From Prosopocoilus inquinatus (Eukaryota; Arthropoda; Insecta; Coleoptera; Lucanidae): 64,000 nucleotides of DNA. A model generated the notes under the pieces. The model saw only the letters and a list, made by a program, of their open reading frames with translations. It searched no databases and had not been told where the DNA came from. Shown here one piece after another: positions 32,864 through 43,988 of this stretch. The translations under genes and the position numbers were made by a program. The stretch spans positions 59,270,713 to 59,334,712 of the forward strand of contig CM069871.1 in assembly GCA_036172665.1 (NCBI GenBank), read 5' to 3'. Numbering within the stretch: the first letter of the stretch is position 1; every line of letters starts with the position of its first letter.

Positions 32864-33835
32864 CTGGGTGGAAAGTTTCAAACCCGAACATAGCAAACTT
32901 ATATTGAAAACTATGTTTATGTGAATTGCTGCTCGCCGTTTGAAGATACAAAAATGGCAATGGTATTAAAGAAAAGAGGAGAAAATTATGGGCAATATTA
33001 TGGTGTTAAAATTATTCCTAAATATTAATACTTTCGGAATATAATTTTAGTCGCCTGTCAGGTTTGAAACTCTCAGTTGTTTCAATTAATAAAATAATTT
33101 ATACGTCAGTCAAAAAGTATTATGAAGTATTGTACAGAGCAAATAATAGGTAGGTACTCTTGTCGTTTAAGTTACAACAATTCTTTCTTTATTAGAATGA
33201 TAATTGTATCCAACGTCATTGCATACAAAAATACTGTTGTTTCTGATACTATCAATAAACTTGAAATGATGCCACGGGCAATCAATACCGACACATGTCG
33301 ATACTGAATCAGTTTTAAATCCAATTGTACTAAAAATTAAATAAGTTTCACACTGTTCAAGAATAAGTAACACACAACTGTAAAGAATATTAAAAAAAAA
33401 AAACAATTCCACAAATCCAGTTACCATAAACATTGTATTGAGATTAACAATAATAGTACGAAAGTATTTTGTGAAGCAATGCAGGAGCAAAGAAATAAAT
33501 CCTAACAGTTTTTCATCGTCAGTATGCTACACAGATAAATGGAATTTTATTTTGAATAAGAAGCATATTGTATAAAATTCTGGTTATTGAATTGCAAACT
33601 TCAAATCTGACATACTAAAGCGACTAAATTTTTAATTTGAAATTTATAAGTTTGATTTCTATTTCAAAAGTATTAACACAATAGGAATAAATTTAGCACG
33701 ATAACATTGGCCTTAATTTTATCTTTCATTTAATACCATTACCATTTTTGTATCTTTAAATGGCGAGCAGTAATCTACAGAAACGTAGTTCTCAATGGAA
33801 CTTTGCTATGTTCGGGTTTGAAACTTTCCACCCGG
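32864..33835. mobile_element. Non-autonomous DNA element with ~140-bp inverted repeats
   Basis: Starts CTGGGTGGAAAGTTTCAAAC and ends with its near reverse complement (...TTTCCACCCGG). TA flanks at 32862-32863 and 33836-33837. The arms share CCCGAACATAGCAAA, CTGCTCGCC and GATACAAAAATGG. The interior has no recognisable transposase; short frames on both strands lack motifs. The TA duplication and terminal GGGTGG relate it to the elements at 135, 19804 and 56545. Confidence 0.85.
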
Positions 33836-33867
33836 TATAAGATAATTCGAAAAATATAAATAGGCGA

Positions 33868-34036
33868 GCAAGCCGTGGAAAACAATTTGGAAAACGACTT
33901 CTGGCTTTTAGTTAAACCGAAGAACGCTACTCACCAAGAGATTCGAGTTCCAAACTTGTACGGTAAGAATAGGGAACAAAAAAAGGGGTTGAAAGATGGG
34001 TTCCAACCACCGTCAGCACGTCCTGCAACGGTCTAG
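33868..34036 (+). repeat. Dispersed coding-like repeat (relative at 58653)
   Basis: One frame reads ENNLENDFWLLVKPKNATHQ, then EIRVPNLYG, KGLKDGFQPP and SARPATV. The DNA aligns along its length with 58653-58830, where residues can again be matched in broken frames (NKEIKDPTLYG). The family is unknown to me. It sits between a DNA element and the third Penelope, so it may be the 5' end of an unidentified transposon. Confidence 0.4.
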
Positions 34037-34156
34037 AAATAACTCTTTTAAGGAACAAAGAAATTTAAATAATGTCGTTAATATCTACCTGGCGGCGTGT
34101 TTAAAGTTACTGTGTTACTTTTAATTGAATTTCGTAAAAATATTATCACTTAAAAA

Positions 34157-36170
34157 ATGTCTAAAAAGAAAACACAAGTGATGCTAAGCTGGATGGAATT
34201 ATTCATTCCATTTGGCCCTGTGGTATTACAAGCTACTACTAAAATGTGCCATCGCAACACAGAATATTTGGTTCTTCAACTCATGTTTAAAAAACCAACT
34301 GGTTCCACGCTACATCAACCTAAAATCCGACAACAAAAGCACAGCAGCAAAAAAAAACATTCAATATGGAAAAAGGAGATGGATCATTGAAGAGAGAAAA
34401 ATCCAGTACCATAGAAGAGACAGCTACAATGTATATATTAAGGTAATTGACACAGAGTTGTTGCATCGGCTACATTACATAGATTTTGGTTTATTTGACA
34501 GAGAAACTAGAGATAAAATACGTAACTTAGTACATAATAAATACTTAAAACAAAAGAGGAAACTAAATACACTTATCAGCAACAAAAAATCTCTGGTGCA
34601 ACAAAAGTTTTCCGACCATAAATTTAACCAAAGGTTTATCAATCTGACAAATATAAATTTTAACGAAACAGAACAAAATTTACTAGGCAAAGGCTTTAAA
34701 CATAACATAAATTCACCACCTAAGTTCAAGGATTTAGAAATTTTAGGCATAGAAATTGAACTAGCTCTAAAAAAATCTCCCACATAAAAACCGTTTAAAA
34801 TATAAATCAGCACACATACTACAGAATAGCGCTTCATAATCTAAACAACACATTCAGCAACAAGAAACGATCAATTCCATTAAATTAAAAACAAAAAACA
34901 ATAATATTATTTTCACAAGAGCGGACAAAGGAAACACTGTAATCGCAATAGACCAAGTAGATTATGTAGAAAAAAACTATGGCATTCATTAATTTTGGAG
35001 AATATTAAATTTTGAACAAAGATCCTACAGAAAATTTTCAGAGGAAAATAAAAATGACAGCTCAACCACAATCCCGGTGAACCAGCTTGCCCAGCTGAAA
35101 GGTGCAAAAGTATTTTTGAAGATAAACACAAATCCAAACTATTATTAATGAATCCCCAACCCCCCCAACTTTATTCATTTATAAAACTACATAAACAAGA
35201 CTTACCTATTAGACCCGTGGTCTCATACATGTCTGCTCCCGCATTTCATGTATCAAAATGTCTAATAGATATAATCAAACACTATTGCAATTTTCATCCG
35301 AAATATTCCATTAAAAACTCTTATGAATTAATAAATAATATCCATAAGATGCATTTACCAAGTAATAGCAAACTCATTCTTTTGACGTACAAAATCTCTT
35401 TCCAAGCGTACCACCAGAAGAAACGGTAACAATAATAAAAAATAAGTTAGACAAAATTAGAATTAATCCAGTAATAACATCAGATATAAAGGACATGTTA
35501 GAAATATGTTTATAACAAAATTACTTTGAATTTCAAGCTACACTGTATAACTCCAAGAAAGGATTAATTACGGGCAACCCTTTAAGCCCATTACTAGCAA
35601 AAATATTCACGGATCATCTAGAAACCAACATAATTCACAACAATCATTTAAATAGGAATTCCATATACTGGTTTAGATACATGGACGACATTTTAGCATG
35701 TTTCACCGGAACTAATAGACAACTAAACAATTTCTTCGAGTTCATCAACACAGTTCATCCTGATATAAAATTTACAATGGAAACAGAAATAAATGAATCC
35801 ATAAATTTCTTAGACTTAAATATTTCAAAAAAGAACCAAAAATATGAATTCAATACATTTCACAAACCAACCCAAACAGATATAACTATAAATAACAATT
35901 CACTACACCCACATCAACACAAACTAGCAGCGTATAACAGTTTGATCCACAGAGCAATCAGTGTACCCTTATCAAAAGACAATTTTGAAAAAGAAATCAA
36001 TTTCATAAACCAAATAGCGATTAATAATAGTTTTAAACCCACTATAGTCGACAACATACTGCATAAAAAACTATATAAAAAAGCAATAAAAGAAGTATAC
36101 CCGAGTGACAACAAAGTACCCCAAATATTCCACACCCTCACTTATCTAGGTAATGCGACAGACAAAATAA
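34157..36170 (+). pseudogene. Penelope reverse transcriptase (family C), multiple frameshifts
   Basis: The reading passes through several frames: 34212-34787 (EERKIQYHRRDSYNVYIKVI and similar; N-terminal region), an ADKGNTVIAIDQVDY segment near 34923, then NPQPPQLYSFIKLHKQ at 35148, then PLSPLLAK near 35580. The last part is a long open stretch, 35681-36170, that begins at MDD of motif C and ends LGNATDK, where the LINE begins. YMDD is intact. Family role as for the other Penelope proteins. Confidence 0.75.
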
Positions 36171-37880
36171 TAATAATAATAATATTCTTTATTGGCCCAA
36201 ATGTATAAACAAAATCCTAATTAACAAAATTAGACATAGGGTTCATTCGAACCAAAAGGCGAAGTTCAGTTGCAACCAGGTTGAACTGTTCTTCCACTTA
36301 ACCTTACACTTCTAATTAACGAGAAGGGAGATAAGAATGCAAGTTTTGACAGTATACAGTTTTTTTTTAAGCAAATAAAGTTGTACTTAGAAGAAAAAAA
36401 AAATATACAGACTATGTGAAAAATTACTTCCAAATTTCGGCGATCTAGTTACATAAATACAACTATTTTACATTTGTTTCATATGCAAAGCATGGCTATA
36501 TTTATTTTTGAATTGAACTTTGTTTAAAATTTTTAAGTCATCAGATAGTGCATTGAATATAGTGGCAATATTATATTATAACGATCTTTCAAAAAGAGCA
36601 GTTCTATGTAGAGGTGTAGTTATTACATTTTTATGACGAATGTTTATATTGTGCACATCTGTTCTAAAGCGTATTTTATTATAAAGGTAAGATGAAGCTT
36701 TTTCATGAATAAGTTTAATACAGAAACTTGCTAAATGAAGCTTACGCCTGTTAGCCATATTTAACCAATGCCTTTCTTTTAATTTAAATGATACCCGTTC
36801 TCTACTTCTCAAACCGTATATGAGGCGTACACAGGTGTTCTGAACTCTTTGAATTCTTTTACTCGTTAACGAATCTAAACAAGGACCGTACACTATATCT
36901 GCAAATGTAAAATGCGATAAGACCAGGGATTCACAAAGCATTGTTCTAGTTGCAATGTTGAGAACTGATTTATTAGCATATAGTAATTTTATATTAGTAA
37001 ACGCTTTTTTAATGCAATTATTAATATGCTTAACAAATCGAACATCTGTATCCAACCAAGTCCCAAGTTTCTAGCAGATTCGGAACATGGTACCCTCTCT
37101 TCACCTATTTTAATATTAAGTGTTAGTCGAAAGTTTACGTTGAAACGTTTTTCCGAAGAGCATTACTACAGATTTTTTTGGGTTTAAAATTAAACAATGT
37201 TGCTTAGACACTCGAGATAAATTCAAGATATCAGAATTAATAAATTGATTTGCTTCTTCACTATCGCTGGCTTTAAATGAATAATATAATTGAGTATCTT
37301 CAGCATAATAATGACTAGTACAATACTCGAGACATTTGCTTAAATGACTGGTGTATAAAGTAAAGAGTAATGGCCCTAAAATTGAGCCCTGAGGAACACC
37401 GGTCTTAACTGCACGTGCATTAGAGTAATTATCGTTAATATTTATTATTTGATACCTATCATTTAAGTAACTAGCTATAAAAGATTCAGCACAGTTTCCG
37501 AACCCAACAAAGCGCAAAATTGATAGAAGTAACTTGTGGTTGACCGTCTCAAAAGCTCTAGAAAAGTCTAAAAGAATTAGTGCCGTGAGTTCATCCCGAT
37601 CAGCTGCATTCAGGATCTCATCAGTAATATGCATAAGAGCTGTAGAACAGCTATAATTGTTACGAAAACCTGATTGATTATTTGGTAACAAGTTATAGTC
37701 ATTCGGATAATTCATGATTTGCTTGCACATGATTCTTTCTAGTAGCTTGGACATTATTGGCAATAAACTTATTGGTCTTAAGTCTTTGAAATCAGTAGGT
37801 TCTGATACTTTCGGAATCGGAGTAACATGAGCTATTTTCCAAACTTTAGGAAACACCATATTTAAGATGGAAATTATGTG
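36163..37880 (-). mobile_element. 5'-truncated I/Jockey-superfamily LINE inserted in Penelope
   Basis: The 3' end is a (TTA)n tail (minus strand, 36163-36183) preceded by CCAATAAAGAA. The body encodes the C-terminal two thirds of a LINE reverse transcriptase. It separates the RT part of the Penelope at 34144 from its endonuclease part, so it was inserted later. The 5' end lies close to 37880. It is the same family as the LINE at 19272-22235. Confidence 0.8.
36576..37859 (-). pseudogene. LINE reverse transcriptase, truncated, with altered catalytic motif
   Basis: The minus strand reads WKIAHVTPIPKVSEPTDFKD and LRPISLLPIMSKLLERIM, then LLDFSRAFETVNH (motif A), TGVPQGSILGPLLFTLYTSH (motif B) and YYAEDTQLYYSF. 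The last should be YADD, but the first catalytic Asp of the pair is Glu, which should cripple polymerisation. The frame is open from 37859 to 37116. A shift near 37080 moves it to a second open part (37055-36576): FVKHINNCIKKAFTNIKLLY and SYLYNKIRFRTDVHNINIR. The endonuclease domain is absent. Confidence 0.85.
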
Positions 37881-38089
37881 AGTGATAAAGGGTATTATAC
37901 GAGGGCAACAGAAACTATTTTAATATTAATTCCATCGCATCCATTTGCATTCGTGTTAATGGAGCATAACAATAAGTAAACAACTTAAACAGCACGAGTT
38001 CTAACTAACTTACAGAACTAGAAACGCATTAGCAAAACACATAAAAAATAATAAAAGTAAACGAGACAAACAAAGTCCGGAGTACACAA

Positions 38090-38408
38090 ACTAAAACGTG
38101 GGACTTGTTCAAAAGTGTACATAGGACAAACAGGACGATCTTTTAATAAAAGAATCAATGAACACAAAAGATGCTTTGAGAAAAAAACAATAAGGATTCA
38201 ACGTATGCAAAACACCTGAAAAAAGAAAAAGATCACCATATAGAAAGTAATTTTGATATACTCCACATTGAAAATAAAAGCCCAAAATTAGATCTGTTAG
38301 AAATCCTCGAAATTAATAGAATTAAGAATACCGGAAACCTACTCAATGAACAAACAGATTTCAATTATTCCTCCCCGTTATTATCAATATTTAAGATGGA
38401 CCAGATGT
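38090..38408 (+). pseudogene. Penelope GIY-YIG endonuclease (family C)
   Basis: Reads SGVHKLK, GTCSKVYIGQTGRSFNKRI, NEHKRCFEK; after a frame change, HLKKEKDHHIESNFDILHIE and LLEILEINRIKNTGNLLNEQ. The VYIGQTGRSFNKRINEHK core is well preserved. It is the downstream half of the element split by the LINE. Confidence 0.75.
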
Positions 38409-38514
38409 AGCAACTCGGTTGAATTTTCAACCCCTTAGTTCATAGAAAATAAGTTTAATACTAGCACTATAAATAGCCCGTTTTGTAAAATTTACGCAAA
38501 CATTCTTGTCATAC

Positions 38515-38550
38515 CGACTTGACGAAGCTACAGTGTAGCGAAACGCGTCG
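38515..38550 (+). ncRNA. Hammerhead-ribozyme-like motif, family C
   Basis: CGAC (38515-38518) pairs with GTCG (38547-38550). The core is TTGACGA (38519-38525; consensus CTGACGA, so C3 is altered). One extra A, stem II GCTAC/GTAGC (38527-38531/38535-38539), then GAAA (38540-38543) and CGC. Stem II is perfect, but the altered core position suggests reduced or no activity. It lies about 100 bp after the GIY-YIG coding remnant. Confidence 0.4.
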
Positions 38551-38599
38551 TATTACAATAAAAAGAATTGTGAAAATCAACAAGTGTTTTGTTTATTTA

Positions 38600-39635
38600 A
38601 TATAATTATTCATTCCATTTCTTTATTTTAACGGGATGTCCTTCTTTTCTTCTTCTTAATTGGTGAAGTATCGGGTCGTGATACCTAAGGTACTAAATCA
38701 ACACACTTACGTGTCCAGGTAAGGCCATCCCATTCCCTTTATGAATTTATTGTGTTGCACGCAAGAGTAACAACGAAAGTTTCAGGAAATTCTGTTTACT
38801 GCGATGACAGCAGTTTACAGCCGACTGTTTAGTCAGAAATGTGTTAGTTTATGTCATTATATCTTGCATTATAGACAGAGCACAGAGAGACATAGTTAAT
38901 TGACATTTGTATAACATCACTCTGAATAACAAACTTTCGACAGTGTTTTTTTTTTATCCCTAGATGAGTTAATTGTGCGACAGGGCCACTTAAAGCTTCT
39001 AAGTTAAACTCCTGGACTCAAAAGTTAGTCACCTGGTAGCAAGTTCGCGTTGTTTATTCAACAGCTTTTCCCCGTTACTAGCTCGATGGAGACGGGGTGG
39101 ATCACTGAACGATGTAAAACTAGAAGCGCCAGGGAAATTGACCCACCCAGCTGAAAGATACATTGTAAAGCAGTTCCCAAAACTCGAGTGGCGAGCGATG
39201 GTAATCTTAATCGCCAGGAGATTTTCATACACTCGTGCGTTCAGCGCAGGGAAAGACAACAATGCAACACAGTTGACGTCGAAATATCTATTAATTTAAT
39301 CGACACAATCAACAATATATGTGTGGCTCGGCGAAGGCCAAATAATACGACACAACAATCAGAATATAATGAACTCAACTTAAGTTAAGAATCAGTATTG
39401 ATCGAAAACTGGATTCTTATCCCAAAAACGATGTGAAAGTTTGGAAACCACAAAACGTAATAATTCTCCTATTGCATTTCTTTAAATTGTGCACCGCGTT
39501 GTGGCGATATTGTTCGCAAGGTAAAGTCACGTAAAGGAAAAGGTATACCGTATAGGTTAGGAATTGCTGGTATTTCTTCAACAGGTTCAAAGTTTCGTTG
39601 GGTAGAGGGCGTTCAATGTCAAAAATGTATACAAA
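38600..39635. other. No gene supported
   Basis: Only short frames; the minus-strand one at 39029-39262 has no recognisable domain. Confidence 0.4.
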
Positions 39636-39639
39636 ATAA

Positions 39640-40140
39640 ATTCTACAAAGAAGAAAATGGAAATTGATAACAGATATAAACAAAATAGTAAAAATGTGGA
39701 AGGAATATCTTGAAAAATTGTTGAATAACACGACAGGAGAAGCAGAACTAGGGCATAAGAGAGAAACGGAGGAAAGACTGAGAAAATGAAATGAAACAGA
39801 AAAGCGAGCGTCATCTGACGAAAAAATTAAGGAAATTATTAATAAGTTACAAACAAGCAATAAAGGGAGATGAGATAACGGAAGAAATGATAAAGTACGG
39901 AGGAAAAAAAATGGTGGAAAAGATTCAAATTGTATTAGAAACATCTGGGAACAAGAACAGATGCCAGAGAATGGAGTGAGGAATCGGACACACAATTCAC
40001 AAGCAAAGAGAAAAAGAAACATGTGAGAATTACCGAGGAATAGCTTTATTGAACATAAGGAATAAAATAGTGGCCATTATTATCACGTCCCTCTTTTTGT
40101 TGAAGAAGAAACTGAATCGAGAACAAAGTTTGCAAAAGTA
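39640..40140 (+). pseudogene. RTE-like LINE reverse transcriptase relic
   Basis: Reading through frames on the plus strand gives KMWKEYLEKLLNNTTGEAEL, INKLQTSNKGRDEITEEMIK followed by YGGKKMVEKI, then TCENYRGIALLNIRNKIVAI and KKKLNREQS. The order (W-EYLEKLLN, EEMIKYGG, CENYRGIALLN, NREQ) is that of the RT N-terminal half in RTE-like non-LTR elements. The catalytic centre is missing after about 40140, and stops break every frame. The opposite strand shows a longer Phe/Leu-rich frame (39417-40022), which is a shadow. Confidence 0.65.
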
Positions 40141-41100
40141 AGAAACTTGTAAATATTTCCAAACGGTGTTACCTATTGGGTATATATTTGTTCCAAATAA
40201 CTTTGAATAGTATCACACCATCATCTAAATTTGTCAAAGGCACATTTAAAATTGTGCCTAAAGTGGTCAGCAGTCTAATTTTAAACAGTGTATCTTCCTT
40301 TTTTGTCACAAAAATCTAATGTTGAAAGAAGGGTCAAAAATCTGTGGCGTGCCTACAATAGAAGCTTCTATTATATACCAAATCCTTAGAAACGTTGTAC
40401 CGATTTATTAGAACTGCCTCTCTCTTCATAATTCTTAAGTTTTTCAATTAAAACTGACCACTGACGCAGTCAAATGTCCTATTGAGATCGCAAAAAAAAT
40501 CGCAAAAAAATCCAACAGGCATGGGCGTAGCCAAGGTCGGCCAAATAGAACAGTTGTCCACTGCTACCTCACGTAGCGATAAGAAACTACTTAAATTCTC
40601 TATCTGTAGAAAAAGAAACTTTGTCAAATAAAGAAAGTTGGGTTGTTGACTAGAATACAAAAGAAAAGCCGAAACAAATGGATACAATCGAAAAAAGATG
40701 AGAAAAATGAGGTCATTGTGGAAAAGAGACGGAAAGGAAAGTGCAAGGAGGTCAAGAAAGTAAAGAAAAGGAACACGAGAAAAGTTAAAATGAGATAAAA
40801 AGAATTCAAAGGAAAAAAAAACAACAAACGTAAAATAATAAAGATGGAAGCAATAAAAGATCAAGGAAGGAAAAGAAAACGTGCAACCCAAATGCAAAAA
40901 CAATAGAAAGGCTCTTGTAAGTTCTGAAAACAATTCTTAAAGGTGAAAGAGGCAAGATACAAATGATGATACAGTGGCATCTTGTGCAAGAAACGAAATT
41001 CTAGAAATTCCTCCGTCTCTATTCAAATTGGCTATCTTTTTCCTAGAGTTGAACAATTTATTACATTAGTTGGGTTTCTCTTTTTTTCAATTTCCTAGTT
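40141..41100. other. No gene supported
   Basis: Purine-rich on the plus strand between 40660 and 40930, which produces Phe/Leu-rich shadow frames on the minus strand (for example 40448-40933). No motif was found. Confidence 0.4.
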
Positions 41101-41751
41101 TCTAATTTTTTTTATTTCTTTTAAATTCCTAATATTTATTTTTTGTTTCCATTTTTAATAATTTCTTACATTTTACAATTTGATAGCGTTGGCTAACCGG
41201 TAGTAACCTTACCAAGGAGGCGTACTCAAGGACCGTTCTCAACATTCCGAAATACAACGTTCCAAGGGCATTAAGATTAGTAAAATCACGACAATTACAA
41301 ATTATGAAACCTAACATTTTTAAGCTTCTGGTAACAATCTGCGTAATATGTAGCTCAAAAGTGAATTTAAAAAATGACACCTAAATCCTTGAAACAAGTG
41401 CCCCTCTCCACTGTGGTTGACATAAGTTGATAGTTGAATAAAACCACATTCTTTCTTCTAGTATACGAGACTACGAGATTTTTAATTTATTAAGTTTGCA
41501 CCAGAGTTCAAACCTGTTAAGTTGATCTTGTAAGAATTGACAATCACCAATATTCTCAATCGATTTAAATATTTTTGTATCGTCAGCGAACAATAAAATG
41601 TCGCTATTGATTACATCAGGTAAGTCGTTAACGAAAATCAAAAATAACACCCTATTAAGGCAACTAACTTATAAGCAAAACAAACTGATAACAACTTCTG
41701 AAGGAGAATTTGATGGTCTATGAGGTCAAATGCCTTTTCACAGTCGGTATA

Positions 41752-43017
41752 TGTGGGCTGCTGGAAGAGTTTCTGGAAATGGTATGAAAAAACGCATATG
41801 AAATTTGGTAAACGGTATCGTTGTTTTTCGAAGTATTCGCCTTTGACGTCAATACACTTTTGCATACGCTCGAACCAATTTCTAAAGCACGTTTTCCACC
41901 ATACCTGATGGTGAGATGGTACCTCAGAAACCAGTGTCCGAAATGTTTCAACCGCTGCTTCAGCCGACGAAAATCGCTCACTACGCATTTTATTTTTGAT
42001 ATTTGGGAACAAAAAGAAATCATTAGGTGATAAATCAGGTGAATATAGACAATGAGTCATGAATTCAACATCTTTGTTGGACAAAAAATCAACTGTTTGA
42101 CGGGCTGAGTGAGAGCTGACGTTGTCATGATGGAGAATAATTCGTCGATTTCGAATGTTTCTTCTTATTTGATCGATAACTGTACTGTAGTATACCAATC
42201 AGCATTCACAGTTTTTCGATCCTCTAAAGCCACGGTTGCTACATGTCCAGTTAAACCAAAAAAACAAGCAAGCATTTGCTTCGCAACACTGCGTGAATGG
42301 ACAACTTTTGTTGATTTTGGTTCATTTTGAAATACCCAAACGGTAGTTTGTTGTTTACTTTCTGGCTGGTACGAATAGATCCACGTTTCGACACCAGTAA
42401 CGATGTTATAAACTAAATTTGAACGACCTCCATTGAATTTCTTGAGCATTTCTTCGCACCATTTGACACGACCCTGCTTTTGCGCTTCTGTTAAATTGTG
42501 TGGGATCCAACGACTGCAAAGCTTGCGTACGTTCAAATGATCATGCAAAATCTGGTGTATTGCTTTCATGTCAATGCGTAAAGAGCTTGAATCTCACGGT
42601 ATGTCACATGCCGATCTCGCTCAAGCATTTCACGCACAGCATCTACATTAGTGGCAGCAACAGATGTTGATGGACGACCTTCACGAAATTCGTCACTGAG
42701 AGAGGTACGTCCACGCTGGAATTCGGCAAACCAATTGTAAACACTGCTCTTTGCTGATGCTTCATCTCCAAAAGCCAAATGAAGCCGATCGAGGCATTGT
42801 TTCGGTGTTAGACCACATTTGAAATCGTAAAAAATCATGGCACGAAAATTTTCACGCGAGATTTCCCTGTTTACACAAAATTACTTTTTCTCAAATGCTG
42901 TACAAACAAAACTAGTTCACTTGGGTAGGAACTGTCAATAGAATTATAGGCGAAAGACGTCAAATTTTTCAAATATGATAGTTGATAAACGCTAAAAAAT
43001 TTAGACAACAGCCCACG
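41752..43017 (-). mobile_element. Second mariner copy, inserted in the LINE
   Basis: The ends TGTGGGCTGCTGGAAGAG and ...CAACAGCCCACG are flanked by TA (41750-41751 and 43018-43019). Same family as 23748-25364, without the MITE. Length 1266 bp. It interrupts the LINE RT frame between VDAIY and TDCEKAF. Confidence 0.9.
41799..42838 (-). pseudogene. Mariner DD34D transposase, damaged copy
   Basis: Three frame segments. 42838-42566 covers the N-terminal HTH (SKSSVYNWF equivalent, SLSDEFREGRPSTSVAATN) to REIQALYALT, where the frame is lost. 42569-42165 covers WIPHNL and TGVETWIYSY, in which the first catalytic Asp block TGDETW has become TGVETW. The last, 42198 downward, covers HHDNVSSHSA and YSPDLSPNDFFLFPNIK. 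A small deletion near 42183 removes residues equivalent to CLPE. Loss of the first Asp and two frame breaks make it inactive. Confidence 0.85.
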
Positions 43018-43571
43018 TAAATAGCATCGACCTGTCCTGCTTTGTCCAAATGATTAGATACGAACTGAGAAAAATAACATAAATTGGTGACTGTGGATCT
43101 ACCTGCTCTAAATCCATGCTGACTAGGGCTAATAAAATTCTTGACAGCCGGGTATATATTAGAATAAATAACCATTTCAAATACCTTTGCAAAATTGTTG
43201 AGAATTGCCATTGAACGATAATTACTAATATTAGTTACGTCACCCTTTTTATGAATGGGAATGATTTTGGACTCTTCCCAAATGTTCGGAAAGGTTGCAG
43301 TTCTGAGACACAAATTGAAAATTAAGCATAAAGAATTCGCCAATACTCTCACAAAAAAAGAAGGAAAATCATCACGACCAGTAGGAAAATAATTTTTTAT
43401 TTTTTTACATGCTCTAAAAATTTCTTCATATGTAACATAGTCCAGATTACAGTTATTTAACAAATGATGACTATCGGAACCTGTAGTCTCATAGACTTGT
43501 TCACTTATTATGAATCGCCCTGTATAAAAAATAATTCCGGGGAATTTGCAATTTAAAATATTCATCGACAT
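42969..43571 (-). pseudogene. LINE reverse transcriptase, N-terminal part of the split copy
   Basis: The frame is open for 200 codons, but the first ~15 residues and the last ones past VDAIY are not LINE sequence: at the 3' side the frame runs into the mariner. It holds the fingers region of the RT (PIHKKGD, NYRSMAILNNFAKVFE, QHGFRAGRSTVTNL). The continuing part lies at 41638-41750. Confidence 0.8.
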
Positions 43572-43988
43572 TGAAATTTTTCACTGCGCCGGCTGGCTGG
43601 TTCATTTTCATGCGCCTCAAAAACAGCGCCGTGAATAGATGTCGCTCTATAAATTTCCATCGCGTACTAGAAATTGCATTAGTATTTGCGGGCCGTAACT
43701 TTATAAAAGCAACGGCATGAATGAGGACGACATCTCGCGGACGTAATTTTGCATTTTAAGTTTTATTATGAAAGCGCGAAAGTTTTTATTGAAGCTCTTC
43801 AACGATGGCCCGCCCGATCGATGTCGCGCTTCGTTTCATTTTTATTGTAAAAAGGAGAGCAGAGAATGAAAATAAAACCTTTAAATATTAAATTAGCAAA
43901 TAATTTATGGATTAAAATTAAGATTTAGAATGAAGCTTGTCTCAGGGATAAATTTATACAAGGAGTACATGAAAATGCAGACTTTTAA
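43572..43988. other. No gene seen
   Basis: Sequence between two LINEs, a little richer in G+C at 43590-43840. No motif-bearing frame. Confidence 0.4.

Larger units (their letters stand above)
34144..38590 (+). mobile_element. Penelope-like element (family C), decayed and split by a LINE
   Basis: RT segments: an N-terminal part at 34212-34787; FIKLHKQDLPIRPVVSYMSA (35178 on); a motif B remnant GNPLSPLLAKIFTDHLE (near 35575); YWFRYMDDILACFTG (motif C, near 35680); and ESINFLDLNI. The GIY-YIG domain (TCSKVYIGQTGRSFNKRI, near 38105) comes only after the LINE insertion at about 36165-37880. A hammerhead-like motif follows at 38515. Multiple stops and frameshifts make it inactive. Outer limits are approximate. 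Confidence 0.8.
41100..43571 (-). mobile_element. LINE (non-LTR retrotransposon) fragment, split by a mariner
   Basis: Upstream of the mariner the minus strand reads KIKNYFPTGRDDFPSFFVRV, FPNIWEESKIIPIHKKGDVT and SQHGFRAGRSTVTNLCYFSQ, ending VDAIY. Downstream it resumes TDCEKAFDLIDHQILLQKLL. Without the mariner this is one RT block (VDAIYTDCEKAFDLIDH, motif A). Further on come FVNDLPDVINSDILLFADDT (motif C, FADD, near 41600) and RSLKMLGFIICNCRDF. The GVPQGS motif B is missing because of a deletion around 41640-41690. 5'-truncated near 43571. Not functional. Confidence 0.85.

Noticed and set aside
39417..40022. Minus-strand frame of ~200 codons, Phe/Ser/Leu-rich
   Set aside because: It is the antisense of an A-rich LINE relic whose plus-strand residues (EEMIKYGG, CENYRGIALLN) are recognisable.
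40448..40933. Minus-strand frame of 161 codons, Phe/Leu-rich
   Set aside because: The plus strand is purine-rich; no motif and no conserved block was recognised, so it is probably compositional.
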